Source of the DNA: Neorhizobium huautlense
GTDB taxonomy: Bacteria; Pseudomonadota; Alphaproteobacteria; Rhizobiales; Rhizobiaceae
DNA length: 64,000 nucleotides
Direction: 5' to 3'
NCBI RefSeq assembly: GCF_030811685.1
Contig: NZ_JAUSRF010000009.1
Location: 1 to 64,000 of the forward strand
Made by a program: the position numbers and the translations under genes. Positions 8,725 to 17,030 of this stretch are shown here, piece by piece (position 1 is the first letter of the stretch; every line of letters begins with the position of its first letter). Under the pieces are notes generated by a model. It saw only the letters and a program-made list of their open reading frames with translations, made no database searches and was not told the origin of the DNA.

Positions 8725-10224
8725 ATGAACAAACGGATAAAGACGCTTCCCCCCATGACCTGCATCTCCCCCGCTGCCGCCGAACGGCAGGTTTTCGACG
8801 ATGCCGAACAGGCCGTCGATGCCCTCATCGCTCTTTATGAACGCAACACCGCCTTCCTGATCGACGCCTTTCAGGCGCTCGCCAAGGGCGCACCGGTGGA
8901 AGGCCGTTACCGCGCCTTTTATCCGCAGGTCAGCATCGAAACGACGAGTTTCGGCCATGTGGATTCGCGCCTTTCCTATGGTCACGTTTCCGCGCCGGGC
9001 ATCTATACGACCACAGTCACCCGCCCGAAACTGTTCCGCCGATATCTGGTCGAACAGCTCGAGCTTTTGATGCGCAACCATCATGTGCCGGTGATCGTGT
9101 CGGAATCGACGACGCCGATCCCGCTGCATTTCGCTTTCGGCGAAGGCGCGCATGTGGAAGCCTCCGGCTCGAGTTCGCTCGCCGATTACCCGCTGCGCGA
9201 CCTCTTCGACACGCCGGATCTCAATAATACCGACGACCTGATCGCCAATGGTGAATATGAGGCGCTGCCGGGCGAACCGGCGCCGCTTGCGCCATTCACC
9301 GCTCAGCGCATCGATTATTCGCTTGCCCGCCTTGCCCATTACACGGCAACCGGCGCCGATCATTTCCAGAATTTCGTGCTGTTCACCAACTACCAGTTCT
9401 ATATCGACGAGTTCACCAACTGGGCGCGGGAACTGATGGCCAATGGCGGCGAAGGTTACACAGCCTTCGTCGAGCCGGGCAATATCGTCACGCCGGCCGG
9501 TGCCGCTTCCGCCCCGGAAGCCGTCGGCCGCCTGCCGCAAATGCCGGCCTATCACCTCAAGAAGGACGATCATTGCGGCATCACGCTGGTCAATATCGGC
9601 GTCGGACCGTCCAATGCCAAAACGATCACCGACCATATCGCCGTTCTGCGCCCGCATGCCTGGCTGATGGTCGGCCATTGCGCGGGCCTGCGCAACAGCC
9701 AGCGTCTGGGTGATTATGTTCTCGCACACGCCTATATGCGCGAGGACCATGTGCTGGATGACGACCTGCCCGTCTGGGTGCCGATCCCCGCTCTTGCCGA
9801 AGTACAGCAGGCGCTGGAAGGCGCGGTGGAAGAGATCACCGGTTTCGAAGGTTTTGAGCTCAAGCGGATCATGCGCACAGGCACGGTCGCCACGATCGAC
9901 AACCGCAACTGGGAACTGCGCGACATGGCCGGCCCGGTCAAACGCCTGAGCCAGGCCCGCGCCATCGCGCTCGACATGGAATCGGCCACGATCGCCGCCA
10001 ACGGTTTCCGCTTCCGCGTACCCTATGGCACGCTGCTCTGCGTGTCCGACAAACCGCTGCATGGCGAATTGAAACTGCCGGGCATGGCGACGGCCTTCTA
10101 CAAGACGCAGGTCAGCCAGCATCTTAAGATCGGCATCCGCGCCGTGCAGAAACTGGCGGAAATGCCGACGGAAACGCTGCATTCGCGCAAGCTGAGAAGC
10201 TTCTACGAGACGGCGTTCCAGTGA
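8725..10224 (+). CDS. amn: AMP nucleosidase
   Basis: A 499-residue enzyme hydrolysing AMP to adenine and ribose 5-phosphate, part of purine salvage and adenylate control. Length and order fit Amn: an N-terminal AMN domain (about 1-180) and a C-terminal nucleoside phosphorylase-like domain with G-V-G-P-S-N-A-K-T (near 292-300), W-L-M-V-G-H-C-A-G-L-R and the D-M-E-S-A-T substrate segment (near 417). A TATTAT hexamer at 8711-8716 lies only 8 bp before the first ATG, so the mRNA may be leaderless or translation may begin at the second ATG (8755). Cytoplasmic. Confidence 0.93.
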   Translation: MNKRIKTLPPMTCISPAAAERQVFDDAEQAVDALIALYERNTAFLIDAFQALAKGAPVEGRYRAFYPQVSIETTSFGHVDSRLSYGHVSAPGIYTTTVTRPKLFRRYLVEQLELLMRNHHVPVIVSESTTPIPLHFAFGEGAHVEASGSSSLADYPLRDLFDTPDLNNTDDLIANGEYEALPGEPAPLAPFTAQRIDYSLARLAHYTATGADHFQNFVLFTNYQFYIDEFTNWARELMANGGEGYTAFVEPGNIVTPAGAASAPEAVGRLPQMPAYHLKKDDHCGITLVNIGVGPSNAKTITDHIAVLRPHAWLMVGHCAGLRNSQRLGDYVLAHAYMREDHVLDDDLPVWVPIPALAEVQQALEGAVEEITGFEGFELKRIMRTGTVATIDNRNWELRDMAGPVKRLSQARAIALDMESATIAANGFRFRVPYGTLLCVSDKPLHGELKLPGMATAFYKTQVSQHLKIGIRAVQKLAEMPTETLHSRKLRSFYETAFQ

Positions 10225-10226
10225 CA

Positions 10227-10278
10227 TTGCCGGCATGGCGCTCACTGTGTATGATTTCATAAATTCATACACAGTGAG
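10227..10278 (+). promoter_or_regulatory. vapBC promoter with palindromic operator
   Basis: TTGCCG (10227-10232), 17 bp, TATGAT (10250-10255) form the promoter. A perfect 14-bp inverted repeat, CTCACTGTGTATGA (10241-10254) and its complement (10265-10278), spans the -10 and the start site. This is the position expected for autorepression by a VapB/VapBC complex. Confidence 0.75.
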
Positions 10279-10284
10279 ATAGTC

Positions 10285-10515
10285 ATGCGCACCAATATTG
10301 ATTTGGATGACGACCTGATCGCTGAAGCGATGGAGCTTGGTGGCCTTTCGACAAAAAAGGCTGCCGTCGATCAGGCCCTCAGAGAGTTTGTCCGCACCAG
10401 AAAACAGTTGCGCGCGATCGACAACCTCGAAGGCATCGGCTGGGATGGCGACCTCGACGCATCCAGAAGCAATTCACTCCGATATGGCAACTGGGGCTTT
10501 CAGGAGGGCGAATGA
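10285..10515 (+). CDS. vapB: VapB-family antitoxin (module 1)
   Basis: A 76-residue antitoxin with the N-terminal pattern M-R-T-N-I-D-L-D-D-D-L-I-A-E-A typical of ribbon-helix-helix VapB proteins, followed by K-K-A-A-V-D-Q-A-L-R-E-F-V. The C-terminal part (about 45-76) is the toxin-binding arm. It overlaps the vapC start by ATGA, so the two are translationally coupled. In the family it neutralises the VapC nuclease and represses its own operon, which fits the upstream palindrome. Confidence 0.88.
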   Translation: MRTNIDLDDDLIAEAMELGGLSTKKAAVDQALREFVRTRKQLRAIDNLEGIGWDGDLDASRSNSLRYGNWGFQEGE

Positions 10516-10901
10516 TTGTCGCCGATAGCTCCGTCTGGATCTCGCTCTTTCGCAAGGACGATGTCGAAGTCGCCTCGAAACTGAGATCATTGATCCCTGA
10601 CGGGGTTGTTCTGCTTGGCGACATCATCGTCATGGAAGTGCTTCAGGGTGCTCGCGATGAAAGCCAGGCACGCTGGATAGAACAGAACTTTCGAGACTTT
10701 CCTGTCGTCTCCATGCTGTCGCCGGCACTGGCGATCAAAGCCGCCGCCAATTACCGGAAACTGCGCAGCGCAGGGATTACGGCCAGCAAGGCGCCCGATC
10801 TCATCATCGGCACCTATTGCATCGAGCACGGGTATAAACTGCTTCAGAGAGACAAACACTTCCTCTTCATGGCGGAATATCTCGGCCTGCAGCTCGCCTG
10901 A
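10512..10901 (+). CDS. vapC: VapC-family PIN-domain toxin (module 1)
   Basis: A 129-residue PIN-domain ribonuclease. The four acidic metal ligands are visible: Asp5 (I-V-A-D-S), Glu42 (V-M-E-V), Asp96 (A-P-D-L-I-I) and Asp114 (R-D-K-H-F). VapC toxins usually cut initiator tRNA or rRNA when released from VapB. All catalytic positions are intact, so the module looks functional. The stop lies 7 bp from the end of the convergent aminotransferase gene. Confidence 0.9.
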   Translation: MIVADSSVWISLFRKDDVEVASKLRSLIPDGVVLLGDIIVMEVLQGARDESQARWIEQNFRDFPVVSMLSPALAIKAAANYRKLRSAGITASKAPDLIIGTYCIEHGYKLLQRDKHFLFMAEYLGLQLA

Positions 10902-10908
10902 TCAGGCA

Positions 10909-12264
10909 TCAGCCCATCCTCATCTCGCGCAGATGGTCCAGCCCGCCGCGCAGCTTTTCGATCATCTCGTCCACTTGCGCATGGCTGATGACCAGCGGCG
11001 GCGAGGCCAGCATGCGGTCGGATGTGGCACGCATGACAAGCCCGTTTTCCAGGCAATGGTTGCGCACCAGAACACCGGCATCGTCCGGCTTGGCATAACG
11101 GCGGCGCGTCGCCTTGTCGGGAGAAAGCTGAAGCCCGCCCATCAGCCCCACCACCTGCGCCTCGCCAACCACCTCGTGATCTTCGAGGCTCTTCCAGGCC
11201 TTTGCGAAATACGGGCCGATATCGTCGCGCACGCGGTCCACCAGTCCCTCGTTCTCAAGAATGGCGAGATTGGCAAGCGCCGCCGAAGCCGCCACCGGAT
11301 GGCCGGAATAGGTATAGCCGTGATGGATTTCCTCTTGCGCCAGAACATCGGCCACGCGGTCACTGATCAGCACGCCACCGATCGGCAGATATCCTGATGA
11401 CAGGCCCTTGGCGATCGGCGCCATGTCCGGTTCGACGCCAAAATGCTGGTGGCCAAACCACTGTCCGAGACGGCCGAAACCGCAGATCACCTCATCGACG
11501 ATCAGCAAAATATTGCGCGCCTTGCAGATGCGGGCGATCTCCGGCCAATAAGTGGAGGGCGGCACAATGACCCCGCCCGCCCCCTGCACCGGTTCGGCGA
11601 CGAAGGCGGCCACCTTGTCCTCGCCAAGCTCATCGATCTTGGCTTCCAGTTCGCGCGCCATCTTCAGCCCGAACTCTTCCGGGGAAAGATCGCCGCCCTC
11701 GGCAAACCAGTAGGGCTGGCCGATATGGTGGATGCCCTCGATCGGAAGGTTGCCCTGTTCGTGCATCAGTTTCATGCCGCCAAGCGAAGCGCCTGCGACG
11801 GTGGAGCCGTGGTAACCGTTGCGGCGCGCAATCACCTGCACCTTTTCCGCTTTCCCTTGAGCCTTCCAGTAGACGCGTGCGAGGCGAAACCATGTGTCGG
11901 TCGCTTCGGAACCGGAATTGGTGAAAAACACGCGATTGATGTTTTGGCCGGCATGTTCGGTCACCTTCTGGGCCAGCAGCGTCGCGGACTCGGTCGTGGT
12001 GCCGAAAAACGTGTTGTAATAGGGCAGTTCCTGCATCTGCCGCGAGACGGCTTCGGTGATCTCGGTGCGACCGTAACCGACATTGACGCACCACAGGCCC
12101 GCAAAGGCATCGAGATATTTTTTGCCCGCACCATCGAAAATATAGACACCCTCGCCGCGGGCGATCAGCCTTGCGCCCTTCTCGTTCAGTTCCGTCATCT
12201 TATTGAACGGATGCATGTGATGAGCGGCATCGATGGCGGCGAGATTGGACAGGTTTGCGGTCAC
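10909..12264 (-). CDS. Class III aminotransferase (polyamine / omega-amino acid type)
   Basis: A 451-residue PLP enzyme of the class III (omega-aminotransferase) family. D-E-V-I-C-G-F-G-R carries the PLP-contacting Asp, and A-K-G-L-S-S-G-Y-L-P-I-G-G holds the Schiff-base lysine. N-S-G-S-E-A-T-D-T and Y-H-G-S-T lie in their usual places. The GTG start at 12264 follows GGAG with a 7-nt gap; the frame stays open further upstream with no homologous character. It is divergent from a glutamine-synthetase-like gene of the PuuA type, which suggests a shared role in putrescine or amino-donor catabolism, but the substrate is not fixed. Confidence 0.85.
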   Translation of the reverse strand: MTANLSNLAAIDAAHHMHPFNKMTELNEKGARLIARGEGVYIFDGAGKKYLDAFAGLWCVNVGYGRTEITEAVSRQMQELPYYNTFFGTTTESATLLAQKVTEHAGQNINRVFFTNSGSEATDTWFRLARVYWKAQGKAEKVQVIARRNGYHGSTVAGASLGGMKLMHEQGNLPIEGIHHIGQPYWFAEGGDLSPEEFGLKMARELEAKIDELGEDKVAAFVAEPVQGAGGVIVPPSTYWPEIARICKARNILLIVDEVICGFGRLGQWFGHQHFGVEPDMAPIAKGLSSGYLPIGGVLISDRVADVLAQEEIHHGYTYSGHPVAASAALANLAILENEGLVDRVRDDIGPYFAKAWKSLEDHEVVGEAQVVGLMGGLQLSPDKATRRRYAKPDDAGVLVRNHCLENGLVMRATSDRMLASPPLVISHAQVDEMIEKLRGGLDHLREMRMG

Positions 12265-12346
12265 GGCGGGCTCCGTCTCATGATTGTGCGGATGATTCTT
12301 AATTGCTACCAACGGGTCTCCGCAACAGTTGACCGACGGTTTTCGC

Positions 12347-13681
12347 ATGGCTTCCGACACCCAAAATTCCCGCATCGAGATCCTGATCGTCGGCATGAAC
12401 GGCGATCTGCGTGGAAAACGCATCCCCGCGGACGCCGCCGACAAGGTCTGGGCCGGAGCCGTGCGCCTGCCCACCTCGACGCAATCACTGGATATCTGGG
12501 GCGATGACAATGACGACATCACCCAGTTGTCGCTGGCACTGGGAGACCCCGATGGCACCTGCATTCCCGATCCGCGCAGCCATGTGGCCATGCCCTGGGC
12601 GCCGGAAGGATCGACACAGGTGCTTGCGACCATGCACGAACTCAGCGGCGAGCCCAGCTTCATGGACCCGCGCGCCATCCTCGCCTCGGTCGTCGCCAGA
12701 TATGAAGCGCGTGGGCTAAAGCCGGTCGTTGCTACCGAGCTGGAATTTTATGTTGTGGAGGATGACTGGCGCGAGACCGGGAAGCCGCAGCCGCCGAAGC
12801 GCCTGTTGTATCGCGATGAACCGAACGGCTTTCAGCTCTACGACATGCGTGCCACCGATGCGCTCGATGATTATCTCGAAACCGTGCGCACTTATCTTGA
12901 CGCCATGCACCTGCCGGGCGACGCCACCACCGCCGAATTCGGCCCCGGCCAGTTCGAAATCAACCTGAAACATCGCGCCGATGCGCTGGCCGCTGCCGAC
13001 GATTGCCTTTACCTCAAGCGCGTGGCCGAACAGGCCGCGAAAAAACACGGGCTGAAATCCACCTGCATGGCCAAACCCTATGGCGAACATGCCGGTTCCG
13101 GCCTGCACGTGCATGCCAGCATTCTGGACGCACACGGCAAAAACATCCTCGATGCGCAGAGTGGCGATCCGACGCTGCTGAAATCCATCACCGCCGGCAT
13201 GCTTTTCACGATGCGCGATGCGCAACTGATCTTCGCACCGTTTGCCAATTCCTACCGCCGTTTTCAGCCCGGCTCGTTCGCGCCGGTCGATATCGACTGG
13301 GGCATCGGCCATCGCGGCACGGCGATCCGCCTGCCGGAAACAGATGGACCGGGCGCGCGTATCGAACACCGCGTCGCCGGCGCCGATGCCAATCCCTATC
13401 TGCTCTTGGCGGCCATATTGGGCGGCATGCTGCTGGGGCTGGAAAACACGCTCGATCCCGGCCCGATGACCGAACCGGGCAGGCAAGTGCCCGCGGGCAC
13501 GAAAAAGCTGACCCATGATTTTCTCACCGCCGTCGAGGATTTTTCAGCCTCGCCGTTCATCCGCGATGTTTTTGGCGCGCGATACCAGAAGCTTTACGGC
13601 GATACCAAGCGCAAGGAGGCGATCGCTTACCTGCGCACCGTCAGCGATTTCGATTATCGCACCTATCTGCCGCGCATCTGA
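12347..13681 (+). CDS. Glutamine-synthetase family protein, PuuA-like
   Basis: A 444-residue ATP-dependent amine ligase of the GS fold. It has the N-terminal beta-grasp domain (about 10-110) and the catalytic domain with E-L-E-F-Y, G-P-G-Q-F-E-I-N metal ligands, the H-A-G-S-G-L-H-V-H-A-S segment, R-R-F-Q-P-G-S-F-A-P and E-H-R-V-A-G-A-D-A-N-P-Y. The family includes gamma-glutamylputrescine synthetase, and the divergent class III aminotransferase supports a polyamine pathway. It lacks the adenylylation-loop context of GlnA. The ATG at 12347 is preferred over the TTG six codons upstream. Confidence 0.82.
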   Translation: MASDTQNSRIEILIVGMNGDLRGKRIPADAADKVWAGAVRLPTSTQSLDIWGDDNDDITQLSLALGDPDGTCIPDPRSHVAMPWAPEGSTQVLATMHELSGEPSFMDPRAILASVVARYEARGLKPVVATELEFYVVEDDWRETGKPQPPKRLLYRDEPNGFQLYDMRATDALDDYLETVRTYLDAMHLPGDATTAEFGPGQFEINLKHRADALAAADDCLYLKRVAEQAAKKHGLKSTCMAKPYGEHAGSGLHVHASILDAHGKNILDAQSGDPTLLKSITAGMLFTMRDAQLIFAPFANSYRRFQPGSFAPVDIDWGIGHRGTAIRLPETDGPGARIEHRVAGADANPYLLLAAILGGMLLGLENTLDPGPMTEPGRQVPAGTKKLTHDFLTAVEDFSASPFIRDVFGARYQKLYGDTKRKEAIAYLRTVSDFDYRTYLPRI

Positions 13682-13698
13682 AAGCATCCGACATCGCC

Positions 13699-14274
13699 AT
13701 GAAAACTCTGATGAAACGACTGACGATTGCCGCCTCGATCGCATCCGTAGCCGTGATTGCCGCTGTCACGGCCATCATCGCCGATGGGCTGAACGATCGC
13801 ACCGGCCCGGCAGATGTCGCCGTCGTGCTGGGCTCCAAGGTCATGCCGGATGGCACGCCCTCTCCCCGCCTGAAAGCCCGGCTCGATCGCGGCGTCGAAC
13901 TTTACCGGGACAATCGCGTGGCCTTCGTGCTGGTCAGCGGCGGCACCGGCAAGGAAGGGTTTAGCGAAGGCCTTGTGATGCGCGATTACACGGTGGCTCA
14001 AGGCGTGCCGCGGGATCGCGTCATCATGGACGAGTTTGGCAATACCACGCGCGCCACGGCGGAAAACGCCGCGCGGATGATGCAGGCGCGCGGCCTCACC
14101 ACAGCCATCGCCGTCTCGCAATATTTTCACATCACCCGCACGCGCATGGCCCTCAACGACGCCGGCATCGGACAGGCGGGGTCTGCGCATGCCCGGATCT
14201 ACGAACTGCGCGACCTATATTCGATCGCGCGGGAAATACCGGGCGTCATCACATACTGGCTGGGCTCGCGCTGA
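13699..14274 (+). CDS. YdcF/SanA-like DUF218 protein
   Basis: A 191-residue protein with one N-terminal membrane helix or uncleaved signal (residues 8-27) and a DUF218 domain. D-V-A-V-V-L-G-S-K-V begins the Rossmann-like core. V-L-V-S-G-G-T-G-K-E and the E-F-G-N-T-T-R-A-T-A-E-N segment are the family's conserved motifs. SanA and ElyC proteins act in cell-envelope and peptidoglycan-precursor homeostasis. It starts 17 bp after the PuuA-like gene and may be cotranscribed with it. Confidence 0.82.
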   Translation: MKTLMKRLTIAASIASVAVIAAVTAIIADGLNDRTGPADVAVVLGSKVMPDGTPSPRLKARLDRGVELYRDNRVAFVLVSGGTGKEGFSEGLVMRDYTVAQGVPRDRVIMDEFGNTTRATAENAARMMQARGLTTAIAVSQYFHITRTRMALNDAGIGQAGSAHARIYELRDLYSIAREIPGVITYWLGSR

Positions 14275-14295
14275 CGCGAACCCGGCCCAATCCCC

Positions 14296-15000
14296 TCACG
14301 CCATCTCCGGCAAAAACCCCGTATCCACCCAATGCCGTTTCGGATTTTTCGGGTCGATGCGCACATTCAGCTGTTTCTGTGTCACATAGTCCGTCGGATC
14401 GAACCAGACATTATCGCTGGCGAACACATGCACCTTGCTCGTTGCCGGATCCTGCCACTGGCACATGATCCGCCAGGGATGGGTGCCGTTGATCTCGATC
14501 GAGCCATTACGCTCGACGCCCTTGAAATCCGCCAGTATCAACTGGCCATTCGCCTGAAGGCTGCGCTTGCGGGCTCCGAAAAACAGGCCGTAGGCAATGA
14601 TGCCGCCACCAATCAGGAAGAAGACCGAACCGAGGCCACCGGCGATCAGCACTCCGCCCCAGAGACTGAAAAAGCCTTCGATCCGGGCTGCGTCCGGTTG
14701 ATCGGCCGGATAAAGAACCTGCACCGTCTCGCCACGCGAATAGGCGGGCGGGTTGCTGCTCCAGCTGGTGACAAAGGTGCGTTCCACGCCATCGGCAGCG
14801 GTAAAGCGCACCACCGGCTTGTAGCTCGTTGAATCGGACGAACGCGACCGCTCGAGATCGATCACCACACCTTCACTGCGTGCTGCCGATGCCACGAAGC
14901 TGCTGGTCGAGACATAGAACCAGAGCGCCACGGCAAGAGCCGCCGCGCCAACCACGGTGAAGGAGATCTTGATGAATTTCAGAGCAAATCCCGGAGACAT
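14296..15000 (-). CDS. DUF3592 membrane protein
   Basis: A 234-residue protein with two membrane helices (about 8-30 and 112-142) flanking a beta-rich external domain. The domain contains Y-K-P-V-V-R-F-T-A-A-D-G and Y-S-R-G-E-T-V-Q-V-L-Y-P, the DUF3592 signature. A second soluble beta domain follows the last helix. The ATG at 15000 is chosen because the first helix then lies at the N-terminus; a longer frame opens at 15087. The function of the family is unknown. Confidence 0.78.
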   Translation of the reverse strand: MSPGFALKFIKISFTVVGAAALAVALWFYVSTSSFVASAARSEGVVIDLERSRSSDSTSYKPVVRFTAADGVERTFVTSWSSNPPAYSRGETVQVLYPADQPDAARIEGFFSLWGGVLIAGGLGSVFFLIGGGIIAYGLFFGARKRSLQANGQLILADFKGVERNGSIEINGTHPWRIMCQWQDPATSKVHVFASDNVWFDPTDYVTQKQLNVRIDPKNPKRHWVDTGFLPEMA

Positions 15001-15035
15001 GAATGTTTCGCTTTCAATATAAACAACCCATGGAA

Positions 15036-15069
15036 AAAGCCCGGCCGGCATAACAGCCGGGCCGGGTTT
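15036..15069 (-). terminator. Hairpin terminator, minus strand
   Basis: A long GC stem (AACCCGGCCCGGC with GCCGGCCGGGCTT, one bulge) is followed on the minus strand by TTTTTCC. It lies between the gene ending at 15180 and the DUF3592 start and probably ends the former. Confidence 0.6.
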
Positions 15070-15179
15070 CCTCGAAAGCCGAGACACAAGAATATTTCGC
15101 GGCTGGCACTCGAAATAGCGCAGCCCGCACCGGGTTCAATTCTCAGGGTATTCTTACCCCGGCACTGGTGCAGAGGCGC

Positions 15180-15644
15180 TTATTTCACGCCGAACAACAG
15201 GGCCGACACGATCTGCCCATGGGCGCGCACTGTAAATGCATCCGTCCGTGCTTCGCGCACCGCCAGCCTTTCGGCGGCTTCCGCCGGTGTTTCCATCAGT
15301 TCCGCCAGCAGGCGTTTGGCACGCAGCTTCTCGGCGGAGACGATGGTGTCGATGGCAATAGCGCCATCGCCGAGATCGGTCTGGATGACAAATTCCTGCG
15401 GTGGAAAATTGTCGCGCGCCTCGGTGATCAGGTCGACCAGCGCGATATGCCAGACCTGTCGTCTCGGCATGCGCGGATTACGGCGCGCAAGATCGCGCGC
15501 CTTGATGTCCAGCCGGCGGCAATGGTCTGGGCGAGAAGCGAAAACTGCGGTAATTCCGGCCTGTGCGTCATCACAACTGGCCGAGAACTGCGGAATTTCG
15601 AACACGAAATCCGCCTCCAGCACAGCTGCGCCGGTCGAAAACAT
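15180..15644 (-). CDS. Hypothetical protein
   Basis: A protein of about 154 residues that I do not recognise. The C-terminal half has an amphipathic run (R-A-K-R-L-L-A-E-L-M-E-T-P-A-E-A-A-E-R-L) and a final V-S-A-L-L-F-G-V-K; the middle is alpha/beta-like with E-F-V-I-Q-T-D-L-G-D. The start is uncertain: the frame is open to 15707, with ATGs at 15683, 15665 and 15644. A TATAAT on the minus strand at 15653-15648 would make a start near 15644 almost leaderless. No signal peptide was seen. Confidence 0.5.
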   Translation of the reverse strand: MFSTGAAVLEADFVFEIPQFSASCDDAQAGITAVFASRPDHCRRLDIKARDLARRNPRMPRRQVWHIALVDLITEARDNFPPQEFVIQTDLGDGAIAIDTIVSAEKLRAKRLLAELMETPAEAAERLAVREARTDAFTVRAHGQIVSALLFGVK

Positions 15645-15819
15645 CGAATTATACGCGATACCCATACACTCAAGCCCGTTCATTCGGACAGGAAACGGGG
15701 CGGTCATGCCCCTGCCTGATCAAAGCCCCCAAAGGGATAGGCGGAAGGCTAGGCCCGGTGGCTTAAGAGGGTCTTAAATGCGGCTATCAGTTTTCATCTA
15801 GTGACCGGCGCGGGCACGA

Positions 15820-16725
15820 TCAGACCGCCTGTGGCGCCACCAGAACCTTCAGTTCGCCGGCATGGATCTGAAGATGCACATCGCGCGCCATCGGCAGAAG
15901 TTCACCGTCGATGACGCAGCGCACATCATGTCGGCTTTTGGGGAAATGCAGTTCGATCGATGTTGCCGTCATCGCGGTCACGGCCGGGTTTTCCTTCAGT
16001 CGCCCGCGCAGGATGTCGAGAAAAAGCTTCATCGCGGTCGGCGGCGTCAGCGGTGCGGCGAGATAGAAACCCAGTTTCCCGCCGGTCAGATCGTCCGCAT
16101 ACATCAGCGCATCGCGGCCGAATTCGTTGTTGGAGACGGAAATGGCGGAAACCTTTTGTCGGGCGTTCTGCTCTCCCGTCCTGAACTCCACCTCGAAAAC
16201 AGGCGGATTGAACACCACGCCAAGGGCTGCGCGTGTGCTGGCCCGGATCTTTCCCAGCCGCGAGGCAAAATTCATGGAATCCCGGTAGCGCACCATCCGG
16301 GAATGCATGCCGGCGGAAAACTGGTGAATGAAGGTGTGGTCATTGGCGCTGGCGATATCGACATTCAGCACCTCGCCCTTGGCCAGAACATCGAGAACCG
16401 ACCAGATATCGAGCGGCAGTTTCAGCGAACGGGCAAACAGGTTCATCGTGCCGGCCGGCACCACGCCGAGCGCCAGTCCGTGCCGCCATGCGATCGCGGC
16501 TGCCGCCGAAATAGTGCCGTCGCCGCCGCCGGCGATCAGCCCCTCGACACCGGCTTCATCGGCCGCCTTTTCCATGGCGTCGATAATCTCCTTGCCGGCC
16601 ACGACGCGACAATCGATCTCATGCCCAGCGGCGCGAAAGATATTTTCCGCACGCTCGGCATAGGCCTCCATGTCGGTGGTGCGAAAAGTGCCGCCGTCGC
16701 GGTTGAAGATGGCTACGAGCTTCAT
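15820..16725 (-). CDS. Diacylglycerol/lipid kinase family protein
   Basis: A 301-residue kinase of the DAGK catalytic family (YegS/DgkB-like), expected to phosphorylate a lipid such as diacylglycerol at the inner face of the membrane. The nucleotide-binding G-G-G-D-G-T motif is at residues 66-71 and is followed by L-A-L-G-V-V-P-A-G-T-M-N-L-F-A-R. The C-terminal beta domain contains I-E-L-H-F-P and C-V-I-D-G-E-L-L. The start at 16725 gives M-K-L-V-A-I-F-N-R-D, the usual family opening; an upstream frame from 16803 is probably non-coding. Confidence 0.88.
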   Translation of the reverse strand: MKLVAIFNRDGGTFRTTDMEAYAERAENIFRAAGHEIDCRVVAGKEIIDAMEKAADEAGVEGLIAGGGDGTISAAAAIAWRHGLALGVVPAGTMNLFARSLKLPLDIWSVLDVLAKGEVLNVDIASANDHTFIHQFSAGMHSRMVRYRDSMNFASRLGKIRASTRAALGVVFNPPVFEVEFRTGEQNARQKVSAISVSNNEFGRDALMYADDLTGGKLGFYLAAPLTPPTAMKLFLDILRGRLKENPAVTAMTATSIELHFPKSRHDVRCVIDGELLPMARDVHLQIHAGELKVLVAPQAV

Positions 16726-16851
16726 GGATGTCTTTCGGATATTGGGCGGATAATTGGCCGGAGCGATAACGAGCCAGCAGGAAATTGGTTGCGTGACATG
16801 CACTTAGCAAGATGTTGGCTGACAAAAAGCTGACTTGCAAAGAAACCACAC

Positions 16852-16869
16852 TTTTGCGTGAACGCAAAA
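16852..16869. promoter_or_regulatory. Perfect palindrome TTTTGCGT-GA-ACGCAAAA
   Basis: An 8-bp perfect inverted repeat with a 2-bp centre, between the divergent lipid-kinase and MFS genes. Its form resembles LacI- or TetR-type operators. No regulator gene adjoins it, so the ligand is unknown. Confidence 0.45.
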
Positions 16870-16904
16870 ACTCGATTCGTTCTGCACTACCGCCGCGCGA
16901 AATC

Positions 16905-16990
16905 ATATGTTAGCGTTGCATCAAGATCATTTTGATGATCTACACCTCCAGCGCGGGCAAGCCGGTTTCCGGTTTCGCCCGTTCTTTTTG
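16905..16990 (+). ncRNA. Candidate small RNA or leader ending in a terminator
   Basis: The 305-bp gap between the lipid kinase and the MFS gene holds, on the plus strand, a 7-bp stem (AGATCAT/ATGATCT, 16924-16941), an unpaired TACACCTCCAG containing an anti-Shine-Dalgarno CCUCC, and a long bulged stem (16954-16981) followed by TTCTTTTT. The terminator lies 40 bp before the MFS start. This fits a short trans-acting sRNA or an attenuating leader. No clear promoter was identified, so the 5 prime end is a guess. Confidence 0.4.
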
Positions 16991-17030
16991 CGTTTCGCAA
17001 CCACCCTGAAAAACATGACCGATTTTCCGC

